64,000 bases of DNA from contig CM043791.1 of the NCBI GenBank assembly GCA_023974075.1, forward strand, positions 19,507,701 to 19,571,700. Reading direction: 5' to 3'. Both the position numbers and the translations under genes were made by a program. The stretch comes from Chaenocephalus aceratus (lineage: Eukaryota > Chordata > Actinopteri > Perciformes > Channichthyidae). Shown here in pieces: positions 49,169 through 61,458 of the stretch. Every line of letters starts with the position of its first letter. The first letter of the stretch is position 1. A model generated the notes under the pieces. The model was given only the letters and a program-made list of their open reading frames with translations. It was not told the DNA's origin and made no database searches.

Positions 49169-49397
49169 TATTTAACCAGATTTCTCCCAGAGGGGCGTGG
49201 CTCCTTATTTTCATCTAAAGAAACAGACAGAGAATCAGCACTTTTGAAACAGGGCTGAAACAGAGGGGATTATGGGATGCTACAATGGGTGATCTGTTTG
49301 GTATTTCAAGGCAAGCACTTGACAGTAAAGACATGTTTTGTGTATATCTGAGAACTATAATATATTGTTGAAAATTAGTATAATAGGGGACCTTTAA

Positions 49398-51589
49398 ACC
49401 AAAATACATGAAAAAGTGTAGGAAAATAACAGGGACACTATATGTGTGTGTACAGTATGGAGATATTGTAAGGGAGCACAATTAGAACATGACACCAGGG
49501 CTTAAGCACAGTTGCATATCCATAGCAAAAACCACTATAGGCATTGGGTCTCTGTCTACTATATAGTAAATATACTCTGGTGAATGTATCATACAAGTCG
49601 TGTCAGTCAAAGAAACTCAACATCAACTTTTATTTATTAAAAAGGTAAAGAGAAGCTATATGGATACTATCAATACGAGGTACTGGACAATGTAAGAACA
49701 GCAATAGGAATGGATTATAATATCCAACCAGGGATGGAAAAACTCTAAGCCAAGTTCGTTAAACGTCCACATCTCTCCACTTGTACCTATAACAGCCTTC
49801 CTTTCATTTAACGTCTTGGTGTTGAAAAAGCTTTTAGGAATAACTGACACATTCTTGAATTCTGCTCACTGAACTGAACGTATGGTCAGGCCTGTGGTAA
49901 CATCAGAAGCACCTAACAACAGCCCTCACCTTTAATAAAATATGTAAATTCATTGTTCTGCCCAGGGTTTCAGAAATGAATTCAGCCAAAGTAAGTGTAC
50001 CTGTATGCAAATCAAGTCGACTGTTCTTGTAAGATCTTTGAAAAATGCCTCAAGGAAATTAGAAGATAGACATATGAGCAAAGACGTAGTGCAGTTATCT
50101 GTCGCTTTGGCAGCACTGTGTGGATCCTGAATGTGTCAACTTTGTAGAAGGGCTCATGGGAAACCTAATCCCATTTCCTCTGGTATTTAACCATGAGGAG
50201 ATCTATCCCGTCTACTTTTACACTCTGTAATCACTGCCCAAGATCAAAGAAAGTACTGAAAAAATGCATAAAACTAACAAAAATAGAAAAATGGGAACAG
50301 AACAGTTCGCCGGATTGTTTATAAAGTAACCATTTACCTTTTTCTGAGTGGCCAATTTTGCTCTCCAGTTTTAAGCTGTTGCCGTTAGTTTTATGTTGCG
50401 TCACATTTTGGAGGGAGAGCTTATCAGAGAAATATGCTTAAAAGGAGCAGCACTCAAACTAAGTGATTCTGACATATTAGAAACATCAGTGTGAGGACTG
50501 TAGAGCATTTCACACACTGGAGTTTTGATTTCATGGATGGATGCATTTTCCACGAGGATAAAAGATACCAGCATATCATCATAGCATACTTGACCTTAGA
50601 TCTGTGTATGACTGGATGAGCACAGTAAATAGCACACATATTATTCAATTAGATTTCTTCATTTTGTACGAAGATAAGTCTGTGGTTTTGTGTCAAAGGA
50701 CGTCCTATGAGGAATTAAATTAAAATTGAACAAATGGCAGGAATTATTATTTCTCTATGAAGACCTTAGTCATGAGGTTAATCTCCCTACTATGTGGTGA
50801 AGAATTAAACATTTACATTTCTTTTGATAATATTTTAAAGTATTTCTTCACTTCTTTTGTGTTTTATTATGTGTGCTCCTCAGTGCCTCCAACAAATAAT
50901 CTTTTTGTCTTTTCAAAATAAATCCCGGGTTGAATAGAGAATGAGAATAAATCAATCCACTGAATAGTGAAAAATAATTCAAAGTCATTTAAGACAATTA
51001 TTGCACTGGGTATCCTTATCTCAAGGCCTCCACCACATCCAATAAGCTTTTTCCACAGCTGCAAATACACAGATACGTTTTTCTAAACTGTTGAAATGCA
51101 GACGACCGGCTTCAATTCATTCATGAGCACAACATGTAAATGATTCCAGAGATAAAACAATCCATTATTTTTTCATTTTGCACCAATGAAAATGTGATTA
51201 TTACAAAACCAGTGGTGTATTGTTAGTTCACTCTCTATTCATTGATTCCTTTAAACCTCAATCAGGAAAAGAATCATCCAAAGAGACGAGATGCATTTGA
51301 TGACAGTAACAGCAAACAGTAACAGCCCTACTGTTTGTCATCTCCTGCTGACTCTCCAGGCCGTGTTTACTTAAGTAATATGTGTCAACACACCACCCTC
51401 ACCCCATATTTCAAAACCCTTTTTCATCACCTTTCAATCAGCCCCTTTCCAAGCAGGGCTCTCCATTGTTTTTTGCATCAAGAGCCTCGTGAAATGAGCA
51501 GCTTTGGGCTTTAACAATTTCTATTGTGTTTAAAAGAGAATGCAGAAACATTTGATATGAGGGGAAATCTATTTGTTCATGAATTCAAC
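49398..51589. other. Non-coding spacer
   Basis: AT-rich, with no transposon ends, splice-bounded exon or RNA gene recognised. Confidence 0.4.
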
Positions 51590-51998
51590 CACAGCAGCAG
51601 GTTTGGCAGAAGGACGGATAGCTCAGTTAGGGCCCTGAGGTCCTCTGAGCAAGGCCTCCTTAGGGTGCCCCGAACCAGGCTGAAAACTAAGGGGGACCGT
51701 GGCTTTGAGGCAGTGGCTCCAAGGCTTTGGAATAAACTCCCCCAGAAATTAAGAGCCTCTGTCTCAGTAGAGATTTTTAAGGGGCAGCTAAAGACTCACC
51801 TTTTCCGACAGGCTTGTGGGGCGTCAGAGGAGGTGAGTTTGTAGCGGTTTCACCCTATGTTTTACTTGCTGTGTTTTATGCTTTTTTTCTACATTTTATA
51901 GTTGTACTTTTAATTGTGTACTGTATACTGTAAAGCACTTTGTACATGTGTGTTGTGAAGGGTGCTATATAAATAAAGTTGTACTTACTTACTTACTC
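51590..51998 (+). mobile_element. 3' end of L2-type LINE
   Basis: The frame from about 51595 to 51844 reads RALRSSEQGLLRVPRTRLKT then GDRGFEAVAPRLWNKLP and FKGQLKTHLFRQA, the conserved extreme C-terminus of L2-clade ORF2 proteins. A 3' UTR follows with AAAGCACTTTGTACATGTG and GCTATATAAATAAAGTTG, then (CTTA)n as tail. Severely 5'-truncated: no endonuclease or reverse transcriptase remains. Confidence 0.88.
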
Positions 51999-53903
51999 AG
52001 TTCATCATACGCTTATTGATTCTTCTCTGTCTGAGCTGAAATGTGATCACATACTTTCAGCAGCCTTTAGCTGTGAATGTGACTAGACATGTTTTGACTG
52101 TCTGTGTTTGTTAGCCTGACAGACTGCTGATCTGTCACCAGGATGTATTCCTGCTCACTCGCCAAATGCATGCTGGGATAGTCTGCAGTATTACTAATGC
52201 TTTCCAACAGAAAATAGCTAAACAATACTCTCAGAAATGCTCATTTGTTTGTCACCACATAGCTGCATCCAATATCAAGATACATGTTGGAGTGAAGACA
52301 TCTCGTAAGTACATTGTTTCACTAGGCAGAAATGTCCTAAAACTGTGAGCCCCCCGAAGGTGCAAAGGTGAAACGGATAAGTGCTCTTAAAACGACTGCA
52401 AGTTTTAACCAGGTTTGGCCTGCTTATCAAAAAGGGTCAGCGACAACACACCGCTCATGAAGGCAATTCATTGCTTTATAACCCTTTGCACCCGATTGCT
52501 GCAGTGTCAAATGTTGTACTCATTTCCAGAAATCCGACTCAGTCATGTCTGAACACACAGATATATGACATACATATGTAGATTCAATGTTCAAATTACA
52601 TCTACTGTACCAATGATATCATTATCTTTGACGTCCATTGGCAATAAAGTGAAAACAAATCTGCATATAAATCATAGGACAAAATATGCCTTTATGAGTA
52701 ATTGTAATTGCTAAAGAATGTTCCCATTTTTAAATTGTATTAGGAATTAAAGGTATCAAGTGATAGGGACTGCTATAATTAATACGGTATACAAGATTGG
52801 TCAAAATATAAACAAATACAGTGGGAGCTCCACAGCTAACTCACTGACTTTAAGGCAGCATTGTTGCATAGAATTATTTAGCTTCAAAACCCAGGCAATG
52901 GAACAATATAAAGACTATATTTTAACCAAAGGGACTTTACAATCATGACTACACTACAGCTTATGATGTCATTAGTTTCCTTTTTGTTTCTAAAGTCTCG
53001 TAAACTTGATATGACATGCTGTTACCAAGGAAACTGCGCTACAATGAGAGTTAAATGCAAAGTTCATTTGGGGCGGCACAAAGACAAGGAAAAGGTCAGC
53101 ACATTCATCTGTGGTGCAGTTCACTTCTTGCAGGTTAAAGCAATGGAGTGTTGGCTCCAAATGCATATTCACACACTTACACATACATAAGAGCATTTCT
53201 TTAAAACATTTTCAACAACAGTCACCCACCCAAGAGTCATATTTCTACTTCAACTTAACAGTGTAACCATGAATACAGCACACATCTGCGTCAGAGGCTG
53301 CACAATATATCTCTGAAACCCCATTTCAGATTGAGGGCAAAGGCTTTGATCTCGAGAGATGGCTGGTTCTGCAGGGTAATATGAAGTACAAAACATGATG
53401 AACCAGGAGGAAGCAAAACACAACAACAAATAAACAAGCTTTGGCTGTTACCTCTTTGCCTTTACACTCGCAATCAAAATACTCTTCTGATAGCCTGTTT
53501 CGTATTAACGTACAACTCCATGTGCACACACACACAGCAGTCCCATCATCTGTGGTTTCCTCTTAGACTGCATCAATAGATGAGCAAGTTATATCAGGAG
53601 AGTGTTGTATCTGATGTGTGCCTGCCTCCCCCAGACAGAAAATATTCTCCCAATGAAGAGGGAGAGCACTTAGTCCATTGTTACCAGCTGAATACTACTT
53701 GACTCATCCAGCGGTGAGCAGCTTCTCTTAGCTTGTTTAACCATGTACTGTAGGTGGCTTCAGGTGTGCTAGAAAACACCTTTCATAAATGAAAATGTAA
53801 ACAGTGCCAAAGCACACATGCATACGCTTGAGATTAAGGCTTACTTCTATCATGAGAAGCTAAAAACAAAATGCAGATATTTAGTTTTTAACAAAACAAT
53901 GAC
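51999..53903. other. Non-coding spacer
   Basis: No gene or element recognised. Short frames at 52945-53196 run on both strands and show no domain. Confidence 0.4.
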
Positions 53904-54284
53904 TTAAGGTGGGGTAGGTAATTTTGGAGAAACCAGCTCGAGTGCGCTAGAATTTGAAAATACACAACCGGAGAACATTTGCCACTTCCTTACAGAGCCC
54001 CTGCTCCAACACACACGAACGTGCACATGACCAATGAGGGCACAAGATAAGTGTGTGCACAGATGGAAGGCTGACAGGCAGGTAGGCCATCCAGTTATTT
54101 TAGCCAGGCCGGCTAAAATGATTGGTCGTGCTTTTTACAGCGCCACGGCTTCCACAGATGACATTTTTGTATGGATTTTTTGTCAAAGCACTTAAGATAT
54201 TCATTGCTATCGAGAGCATTCCATGGAATATAACAAAAAGTGTATCTCGAGCCGGTTTCTCAAACTTACCTACCCCACCTTTAA
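53904..54284 (-). mobile_element. TTAAAGGTGGGG MITE, copy 2
   Basis: Ends TTAAGGTGGGGTAGGTAATT and TTACCTACCCCACCTTTAA. It aligns in reverse to 7356-7733 over its full length, differing by scattered substitutions. The left end has lost one A. Length 381 bp versus 378 bp. Confidence 0.87.
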
Positions 54285-54327
54285 CCATGAGAATGGCTGA
54301 CTGGGTCAGTGCCTGTCAGACAGACCA

Positions 54328-54342
54328 GGTTGCCTAGCAACC
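54328..54342. promoter_or_regulatory. RFX X-box palindrome
   Basis: GGTTGCCTAGCAACC is a 15-bp palindromic X-box with a 1-bp spacer, the strongest RFX-type site in the window. It begins 44 bp beyond the MITE at 53904-54284 and 16 bp before three octamer motifs. Confidence 0.55.
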
Positions 54343-54357
54343 TTGGTATGACTTGTA

Positions 54358-54408
54358 ATGCAAATATGTCAGTAATGCAAATATGTTAGTAATGCAAATA
54401 TTTATATT
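54358..54408 (+). repeat. Three tandem 17-bp units with octamer motifs
   Basis: ATGCAAATATGTCAGTA and close variants repeat three times. Each unit carries a perfect POU/octamer site ATGCAAAT, at 54358, 54375 and 54392, with 17-bp spacing. May be a binding-site cluster or a chance minisatellite. Confidence 0.7.
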
Positions 54409-55534
54409 CGATACCCAGAAGGATCAATTATTCAGTTGATTTAATTTCCTGAGAGTTGTGTACCCTGGGTCATTAGCCACAACAGTAAATGCATTGCTAG
54501 CAGTCTGAGATTCTTAAGGTCTAATAGCATATAATAGTCCATCCTCATATACATTCACAGCCTAAAGGAAATATAAAAGTATGTGCCTGATAATGATGCA
54601 TCTTTATAAAATAAGGTCCTCTACAGTATTTTGCCTATAATTAAGGTCATCTACGAGCCACTAAGTATTTAGCAGTGCAGAGAGTAGACTAAACATGGTT
54701 ATTAGCTTTAGTTATGATCCCCTTTGATCTGTGACTTACAGCCTAACAAAACCTCCAGTATCTCTTTTCAGACAATCCCACAAGGGGTTTCACCAGAACT
54801 CGATAGAGGTAGAACAAGCTTTAGAAGCCTTCTAACTCAATACCAAAATCAAACACAAATGATTTTGGGAGACAGTAAAGCCATTTCCCTGAGGAGCACG
54901 AGTACGGAGAAGACTAATCCTCATCTGAAAACATTTTGTTCTGGGTTAAATGTCTCTACGTAGCCATCTGCTTGAACCTGACCTCGAGCTTGCGTTTCAT
55001 CTTGGAGGAGGCACATTTATCTTTCTCTATCCCAGGAGAGCGGAAAGGACAGTTAGTTATTGGCTGGGTTTGGTAGGCTAGTGGTCTCAGAACCTCTGAG
55101 GCATTGAATTGTGGATCAATGCAGGCTATTAGCCGTGTTGTGGTTCCTATAGCTTGTGCATGTCTTGGTTAGAGCCAGACCTTGACCTCTGATTGAAAGG
55201 GTTAAAGCATGTTGAGAGTAGGGTCTGCAGTGCGTTAAAGTATTTCAGCATTATCAGCTCTCTCCGTTGCTTCGTTAAGTGCGTCGACCAAATCAATGCA
55301 CTAGTAATTTTCCATTTTCATTGCAGAGAGCTCGCCACAAACATGCGGTTCTTTATTCCATGTTATGGGTCTTTAGATGCACGGGGGGTGGAGAGTCTCC
55401 CAGCAGACTTCCCCTGTGGGAACGCATTTAATGATGCAGTGCAGGGTTTTCAAGGACATAAGCACGTGTAAACACACAAAATACCACAAACATGACTCGT
55501 ACAGTATACAGCAAAGCTCAAATGATATGTTAGA
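54409..55534. other. Non-coding spacer
   Basis: No coding or repeat signal until the LINE remnant that begins near 55535. Confidence 0.4.
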
Positions 55535-56378
55535 ATCATTGAGAATACTACTTAAAGAACTCATTATACCCTACTGTCCTACTAGGTTGTTGCGTTCCAA
55601 GAATGCAGGGTTGTTGGTTGTTCCTAGAGTCTCTAAAAGTACAATGGGAGCCAGAGCCTTTTCTTATCAAGCTCCACATTTGTGGAATCAGCTTCCAGTT
55701 TGTGTTCGGGCGGCAGACACCCTATCCGTTTTTAAGAGTGCGCTTAAGACCTTCCTTTTTGATAAAGCTTATAGTTAGGGCTGATTATATTCAGCCCCTA
55801 GTTTTGCTGATATAGGCTTAGTTTGTCGGGGGACATCTTACTTCTTCCTTCTCTCTGTCTATACCTGTGTACTCTCATGTTCCGATTAACCCAGCTTCCC
55901 CAAATTTCTTTCTTTTTGGTGTCTATATACGCCGGGATCCGGAGTCATGGATGATCCTGCGGTCCTGTGTCCTGGATCGCGAGCCCTGGATCGCGAGTCG
56001 TGGCTGTGGTCCTGGATCATCGGTCCTGGATGGATATCCTCGTGGATTCATCTTCCTATTATACACACATGCATTTCCAAACATTTGGACTAGCTATGTT
56101 GCAAATGTATTATCTTTTCAATTTACACACGGCATCTATTGCACGTCTGTCCGTCCTGGGAGAGAGATCCCTCCTCTGTTGCTCTCCCTGAGGTTTCTCC
56201 CATCTTTCCCTTTAAACTGTGGGTTTTCTCTGTAAGTTTTTCCTTGTACGATGTGAGGGTCTAAGGACAGAGGGTGTCGTATTGTCATACTGATATTCTG
56301 TACAAACTGTGAAGACCACTGAGACGAATGTAACATTTGTGATATTGGGCTATATAAATAAACATTGATTGATTGATA
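55535..56378 (+). mobile_element. 3' end of a second L2-type LINE
   Basis: The frame to 55778 reads YCPTRLLRSKNAGLLVVPR, then GARAFSYQAPHLWNQLPV and FKSALKTFLFDKAY, homologous to the C-terminus at 51590 but from a different subfamily. The long 3' UTR has GATCGCGAG/CCTGGATC repeats at 55960-56035 and ends TTGGGCTATATAAATAAACA followed by (TTGA)n. 5'-truncated and inactive. The 5' limit is approximate. Confidence 0.85.
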
Positions 56379-56566
56379 ATGTTATTCAATTAGTTCATAT
56401 GACATAACGTTTTTATTAATAAGGATACCATTAATTGTGTGAAACGATGACCTGATATGTATATGGGGGACACTCAAGTCTTTCACACAAGCCAAAAGCC
56501 TGTTTTTCCTAAGTGTATGTGAAATTAACTTTAAACTGGTGATAGTTGAAGTAGGTCTCATCATGA

Positions 56567-56920
56567 TAGGGCTGCTCGATTATGGCAAAAATCATAATCT
56601 CGATTATTTGGTTCAATAATTGATATCACGATTATTAAAAACGATTATCCATTTACTTTGAAAACATCAATTTATTGGAGAAATTTGTTTTTAACAGTAT
56701 GTTTTTAACAGTTAATTATCCTGAGCTTTAAGTATAACTCAACCGAAAAACCAATTAAAAAAAATAATTAAAAAAAAAATATATATATACATATATATAT
56801 ATATATTAATATTTAATAATAATAAAAAAATAATCGTTATATTTCGATTACGTTGTTTTCGGAATCGTTGCAAGCCATAATCGTCATTGCGATTAAAATA
56901 CGATTAATTGAGCAGCCCTA
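56567..56920. mobile_element. hAT MITE, perfect 8-bp TSD
   Basis: Ends TAGGGCTGCTCGATTATGGC and, at the right, TTAATTGAGCAGCCCTA. Identical flanks CATCATGA at 56559-56566 and 56921-56928. The interior is AT-rich with CGATTA repeats and an (AT)n run near 56780. 354 bp, non-coding. Confidence 0.93.
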
Positions 56921-57136
56921 CATCATGATATATTGTGCTTTTCAGAAATTCATAGTTTTTAAACTTCAGGTTGTCAATATTTAATGTTATAAAATGTAAC
57001 ATCTTCACATTAACCTATGTTACATATTTTGCCGAGTTGGGTCCCTAATTCTTCCAAATGTTTTCAAAAATGTTAAAAACTAGGGACATACATCATTTCA
57101 ATCAAGATAATGGTCGATTTAATTTGGTTGCCTGTA

Positions 57137-57869
57137 CAGTAGGGTGGTCCTTAAAATTGAAAGTCGGAAAGTCTAAGCTCCAACCCCCAGAATTCATTCT
57201 ATTAGTCTGGGGGTTGGAGCTTAGACTTTCCGACTTTCAATTTTAAGGACCATCCTCCATCCATCCATCCATCCATCCATCCATCCATCCATCCATCCAT
57301 CCATCCATCTTCTCCCGCTTATCCGTGGTCGGGTCGCGGGGGTAGCAGTTCCAGCAGAGAGCCCCAAACTTTCTTTTCCCTGGCGACATCAACCAGCTCT
57401 GACTGGGGGATCCCAAGGCGCTCCCAGGCCAGCGAAGAGATATAATCCCTCCACCTGGTCCTAGGTCTACCCCTTGGTCTCTTCCCAGCTGGACGTGCCT
57501 GGAACACCTCCCTAGGGAGGCGCCCAGGTGGCATCCTAACTAGGTGCCCGAACCACCTCAACTGGCTCCTTTCGACGCAAAGGAGGAGCGGCTCAACTCC
57601 GAGTCCCTCCCTGATGACCGAACTTCTCACCTTATCCCTAAGGGAGACACCAGCCACCCTGCGGAGAAAACCCATCTCGGCCGCTTGTATCCGCTTGGAC
57701 CATCCTACTGAGGCTAAACTTCAAGGTTGATGGGTGAGGGGTAAATGCTGTTGGAATTTGAATAAAATTCACCAGGAGAGTTTTCTTGACTAGTATAACG
57801 AATTCCGGTGGTTGGAGCTTAAAATAAATGAATTTGAAAATGTGCATGGCACTAAGGACCACCCTACTG
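57137..57869. mobile_element. Foldback MITE with TA-type ends, split by RTE LINE
   Basis: CAGTAGGGTGGTCCTTA at the left is exactly inverted at the right (TAAGGACCACCCTACTG), with TA at both edges; the symmetry extends four further bases (CCTG/CAGG). Inside the left end is a perfect 45-bp hairpin, arms 57146-57190 and 57207-57251, loop 16 nt. An RTE-like LINE (57257-57696) interrupts it; without that, the unit is about 283 bp. The ends and the TA target suggest a Tc1/mariner-type relation, which is tentative. Confidence 0.75.
57257..57696 (-). mobile_element. RTE-like LINE 3' end with (GGAT)n tail and perfect TSD
   Basis: The minus-strand frame (open from 57696 and containing the ATG at 57675, stop at 57319) reads [20 protein letters not shown], then [20 protein letters not shown] and [10 protein letters not shown]. 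This is the C-terminal tail of a non-LTR element common in fish; I place it with RTE-type LINEs from memory. After the stop come a short 3' UTR and the (GGAT)n tail (CCAT at 57257-57309 on the plus strand). The TSD GGACCATCCT is perfect, at 57247-57256 and 57697-57706. Strongly 5'-truncated, without endonuclease or reverse transcriptase domains. Confidence 0.88.
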
Positions 57870-57871
57870 TA

Positions 57872-59431
57872 CAGGCTAAGCATGTTGGTTGTCGTCAAGA
57901 AACTCGGTTAAACTGATGTTTTTTTCCAGTTCTAAGTTTAATTTTACAACACAATTTTTTTAACTGCGTTGCTTTAAACAATTTATTTTATGCAGATTGA
58001 CTTCTGGATTTTACGTTTTCACATCAACAAGCTAAGCAAGAAATAGCAGCAGCCAATCAGCATCAGCAAACACAGATTTGTTACATTAAATTGCATCATT
58101 CAGTGTTTTTACCAGTTTTAATCAGCTGGCCCATTCTGTAAATCTCTTTTAGACAACATTGTTGATTATAATGTAATATATAAATATATATTTTTGATTG
58201 ATTTGTTACACTTGTGCAGCTTCCAACATGGATTGCTAGAGTAGTATGCAGTTTCTTCCATTATTATATTTTGTACTGACTCATGACAATTCCTACACCA
58301 TTATTTTCCACTGTGACAGAGAGCTATTTTATCTGCAGGAAACATTCAGAACTGTATTCCCATAATGAAACCATTTTCAATTTATTCCTTACAAGATAAG
58401 CTGTCATTTTCAATCTGCTCGATATACAAGTATACCACCTAGAGGAGCAATATCATCCATCTCGCACCGACATTCAATCTTTGTGTGGCCACTAAAAAAA
58501 AGAAATTACAAGTACCAGATTAAGAGTAAAATACATTTACATATTTCATTTTACATTTTCCTCCTGGAAACGATCTGCTCAATGCATGAGATATCCCTGG
58601 GCATTTTTATTAAGAGCAATACTCTTGACTGGCAGCATTTACAATGGCAGGGCTTTGACCTTGTCTGCAAAAGTACAATCACTGCAAATTAACCGAGATC
58701 CGGCAATTATAACTTTGAAGAAAGGCAAACGGCAATACAAATAAACTAATAGAAAATTTTATAATAACAAAGACTTCCTAACACATGACCTCAAGTATAA
58801 GCTTCCTGCCTTTGATATGAAAGAATAATTTTTCCAAATTCAATCAACACACTGGCGCCGTGAACTCGGGCGAGCTAATTCTAGTATTTTGACAACAGAG
58901 AGAAACCCAGCAAACGATCCTGCTATTTCCAACAGTAAATGAAGACAACACTCTCTTTGAAAGCAAATTACCCAATTTCCATTCTCATTTGTCACACACT
59001 GGGATTGAGCCGGCCCACAATAAGCCATCACCATAGTAGCACATGGCAGGAGTTCTGACTCCCCCTCATTGGGACGGAGCCCATTAGACAGAGTCAGACG
59101 AGGGGTTGAGAGGGCAGATGGGACCGAGGGGATGTATTATGCATGGGTTAGAACCGTGCTCTGAGGGGCCAGCTGAGGCCCCCGTCAATTTTTCAGAGAG
59201 GGACAGACTGACCCGTCACACACTCTCTCCCTCTACAGCCCCCTCCCCCCGCTCCTCAGAGACTCAAGCAGCCTGTGCTCTTCCATGACCCTGGGCACTG
59301 GTCCAGCACTTTTGGTTAATATATGTGGAAGTCAGTCTTTTGAGTTGAAATATTAATCTGGACAAAGGATAACTATTTGATTTGGTACAACTGAATGAGG
59401 TATCCAGTAAGTGTAGATGGGAGGATTATGA
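57872..59431. other. Non-coding spacer
   Basis: AT-rich to about 58800, then GC-balanced. No exon, RNA gene or element ends recognised. Confidence 0.4.
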
Positions 59432-59439
59432 CTTTAGCA

Positions 59440-59990
59440 CAGGGGTGTCCAAACTACGGCCCGGGGGCTAAATGCGGTCCACGGACCATTTTGAAGCGGC
59501 CCTCAGCAAATTCAAAAGGTATAATGATATATGGCCCACAAATAAAACTTCTGCTTGTCTTATATTGTACTTCTTAAATATATATGTTCAAATATTTTAC
59601 ACAGTATTCATGTGTTGATTAACCCAATTTTCAAATAATTCAGTCAATTAAAGTTGGAAACATTTTCGAACAAATCTAAGTTGATAAAAAAAAGTCCAAT
59701 AACTTATTTCCATAAGAACCTTGAAATAAACTCTTCATATGTCCTCTTATGATAAGCAATCTGAGGCTTCTGTTGTAAGGAATGAGCTGCCAACACAATA
59801 ACTGAAACCCTCTGGAGAGTTGTGGTGTATGCTTTTTTTCTTAAGCATTTACAAGTATCAAGAATAATTGATCTACATTGGATTGATTTTTCCAACGTAC
59901 AGTCTAACTTATGAGGCAATAGCGAGTGGCCCATCCCTTAGTATGTTTTTCTGTATGTGGCCCTCGGTGAAAAAAGTTTGGACAATCCTG
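59440..59990. mobile_element. Charlie-like hAT MITE, perfect 8-bp TSD
   Basis: Left end CAGGGGTGTCCAAACTACGG, right end AGTTTGGACAATCCTG, with GGCCC blocks just inside both ends. Identical flanks CTTTAGCA at 59432-59439 and 59991-59998. This terminal style is that of Charlie-group hAT elements. 551 bp and no transposase frame. Confidence 0.92.
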
Positions 59991-60029
59991 CTTTAGCATA
60001 TGCTGTCATGTAAGGAAAGTTGGTTTTGG

Positions 60030-60046
60030 CCACAAGGGGGCAGCGG
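60030..60046 (+). promoter_or_regulatory. CTCF-like motif
   Basis: CCACAAGGGGGCAGCGG resembles the CTCF core (CCAC, AGGGGGC). It lies in the 99-bp gap between two hAT insertions. Only a motif match. Confidence 0.4.
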
Positions 60047-60105
60047 AACAAAAAGTAAAGACAACATTTATATGTAATCAACAAAAGGTTGATACGTGTA
60101 ATGTA

Positions 60106-61450
60106 TAGGGTTGGGTACCGAGAACCAACATTTCCAACATTCCAACATTTCGATTCCAACGGCATCATTTAGAAATGTGAATTTCGGTTCCGCTTTTCGA
60201 TTCCTGAGGAAATGTTTCTCGCCGCTCTCCGTAGCCTACTGCATGACTGCAGCGGGGCGGGAAATGTAGCGTTGTACCTACATTTCCTACAGTGTAACCT
60301 GAGACCAGGGCCGGCCCGTCGCACTGGCATTATAAATGTTCGCCTAGGGCGCCAGATCTGTGGAGGCGCTGCGCTGACAGCTCTGGGAGAAAAAATAAAT
60401 GTTTTGACCATTGGTGCTCATCCTAATTTTCGGCCTTGATGTAACAACATTCATAATTAAGTAAATGTAACACCCTTTTCATCCCGGTTACACGATGGGC
60501 GCTGCAAGTGATGAAAATGGGGGATGTTGGCTTATCTGGCAACCGCAGCTCACAGCCAAAGTGCGAGTGAGCGAGGGAGAAAGGGAGGGCGCTGTTGTTA
60601 TTAGCATCTGGTGCTAGCTGCTCTAACGGAAGAAGAAAATGTTTCTCCAAAGATGTGGAGGGAGAGTCCTCTCCAGTCAGACTGAGAGGCTGATAACTAC
60701 AGCTCAGTGAGGTGAAGGACTCTGAGTGTTTAGATAGTTCACTTTAGTCTAAGTTATCTCAGTGGGTCTCAAACGTTTTGATCACAATTTATGGAAACAC
60801 ATATTTCCAAGGCACTCTTTTATAATTATTGGGATAAAACAGGTTTGAAATCATTCCAATGTAAACTATAGGACAGTAAACCAGACATATCGTTTTAAAC
60901 TGGAGAGATAAAAAATATGCATAAATAAAATAGTAAAATAAGATATGAATGAACAACAAAAATAAAATGCGTTACATGTAGGCTATTTGTTATTTAATTA
61001 TTAAAATGTAAACCGATCTTTTTCATATGGGTGTTTAGAGTTGTACCCCCTAGATCTAGTCTCTAGTAATTCTGCGTGTGCACCAGATTGAAGCATTTTA
61101 CTTCAAAATGTTCAAACATTTCTTCCCGGTATGCCTGAGAAGGCAGATATGCTTGTTTTTCTCAACAAGAACTGTTTTTAAAAGTTGGACTGTTGCACTG
61201 TTGTAGCTTCAGTGGTTCTCAGGTTACAGTTACATAGCAGTGGATATAAACAGACTGATTAATTTGAATATTACTTTAAACTAACCTGTGTAAAAGTTTC
61301 TCGAATAAATGTAATTTTTTTGGTGGAAGAAGCATGTATCATTTTTTTACCCTGCCCCTCAAAGAATCGGAATCGAGAACCGTTAAGAACCGGAATCGAA
61401 AAGTAGAATCGGAATCGGAATCATTGAAATTCAAACGATACCCAACCCTA
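60106..61450. mobile_element. hAT element, perfect 8-bp TSD
   Basis: Ends TAGGGTTGGGTACCGAGAAC and, at the right, AACGATACCCAACCCTA; flanks GTAATGTA at 60098-60105 and 61451-61458 are identical. Subterminal repeats of GAATCG/CGATTC occur at both ends. A GGGCCGGCCCGTCGC-containing block at 60305-60420 may be an older nested repeat. At 1345 bp it is large for a MITE but shows no transposase frame. Confidence 0.93.
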
Positions 61451-61458
61451 GTAATGTA

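Larger units (their letters stand above)
47763..49397 (+). mobile_element. TTAAAGGTC MITE split by a LINE
   Basis: The left part (47763 to about 48043) begins TTAAAGGTCAACTATTATGC. The right part (about 49169-49397) ends TATAATAGGGGACCTTTAA. Joined, they total about 510 bp, close to the 496 bp of the copy at 45999. The break falls where the other copies read GTGTTCTTTTTAACCAAATA. Confidence 0.85.
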
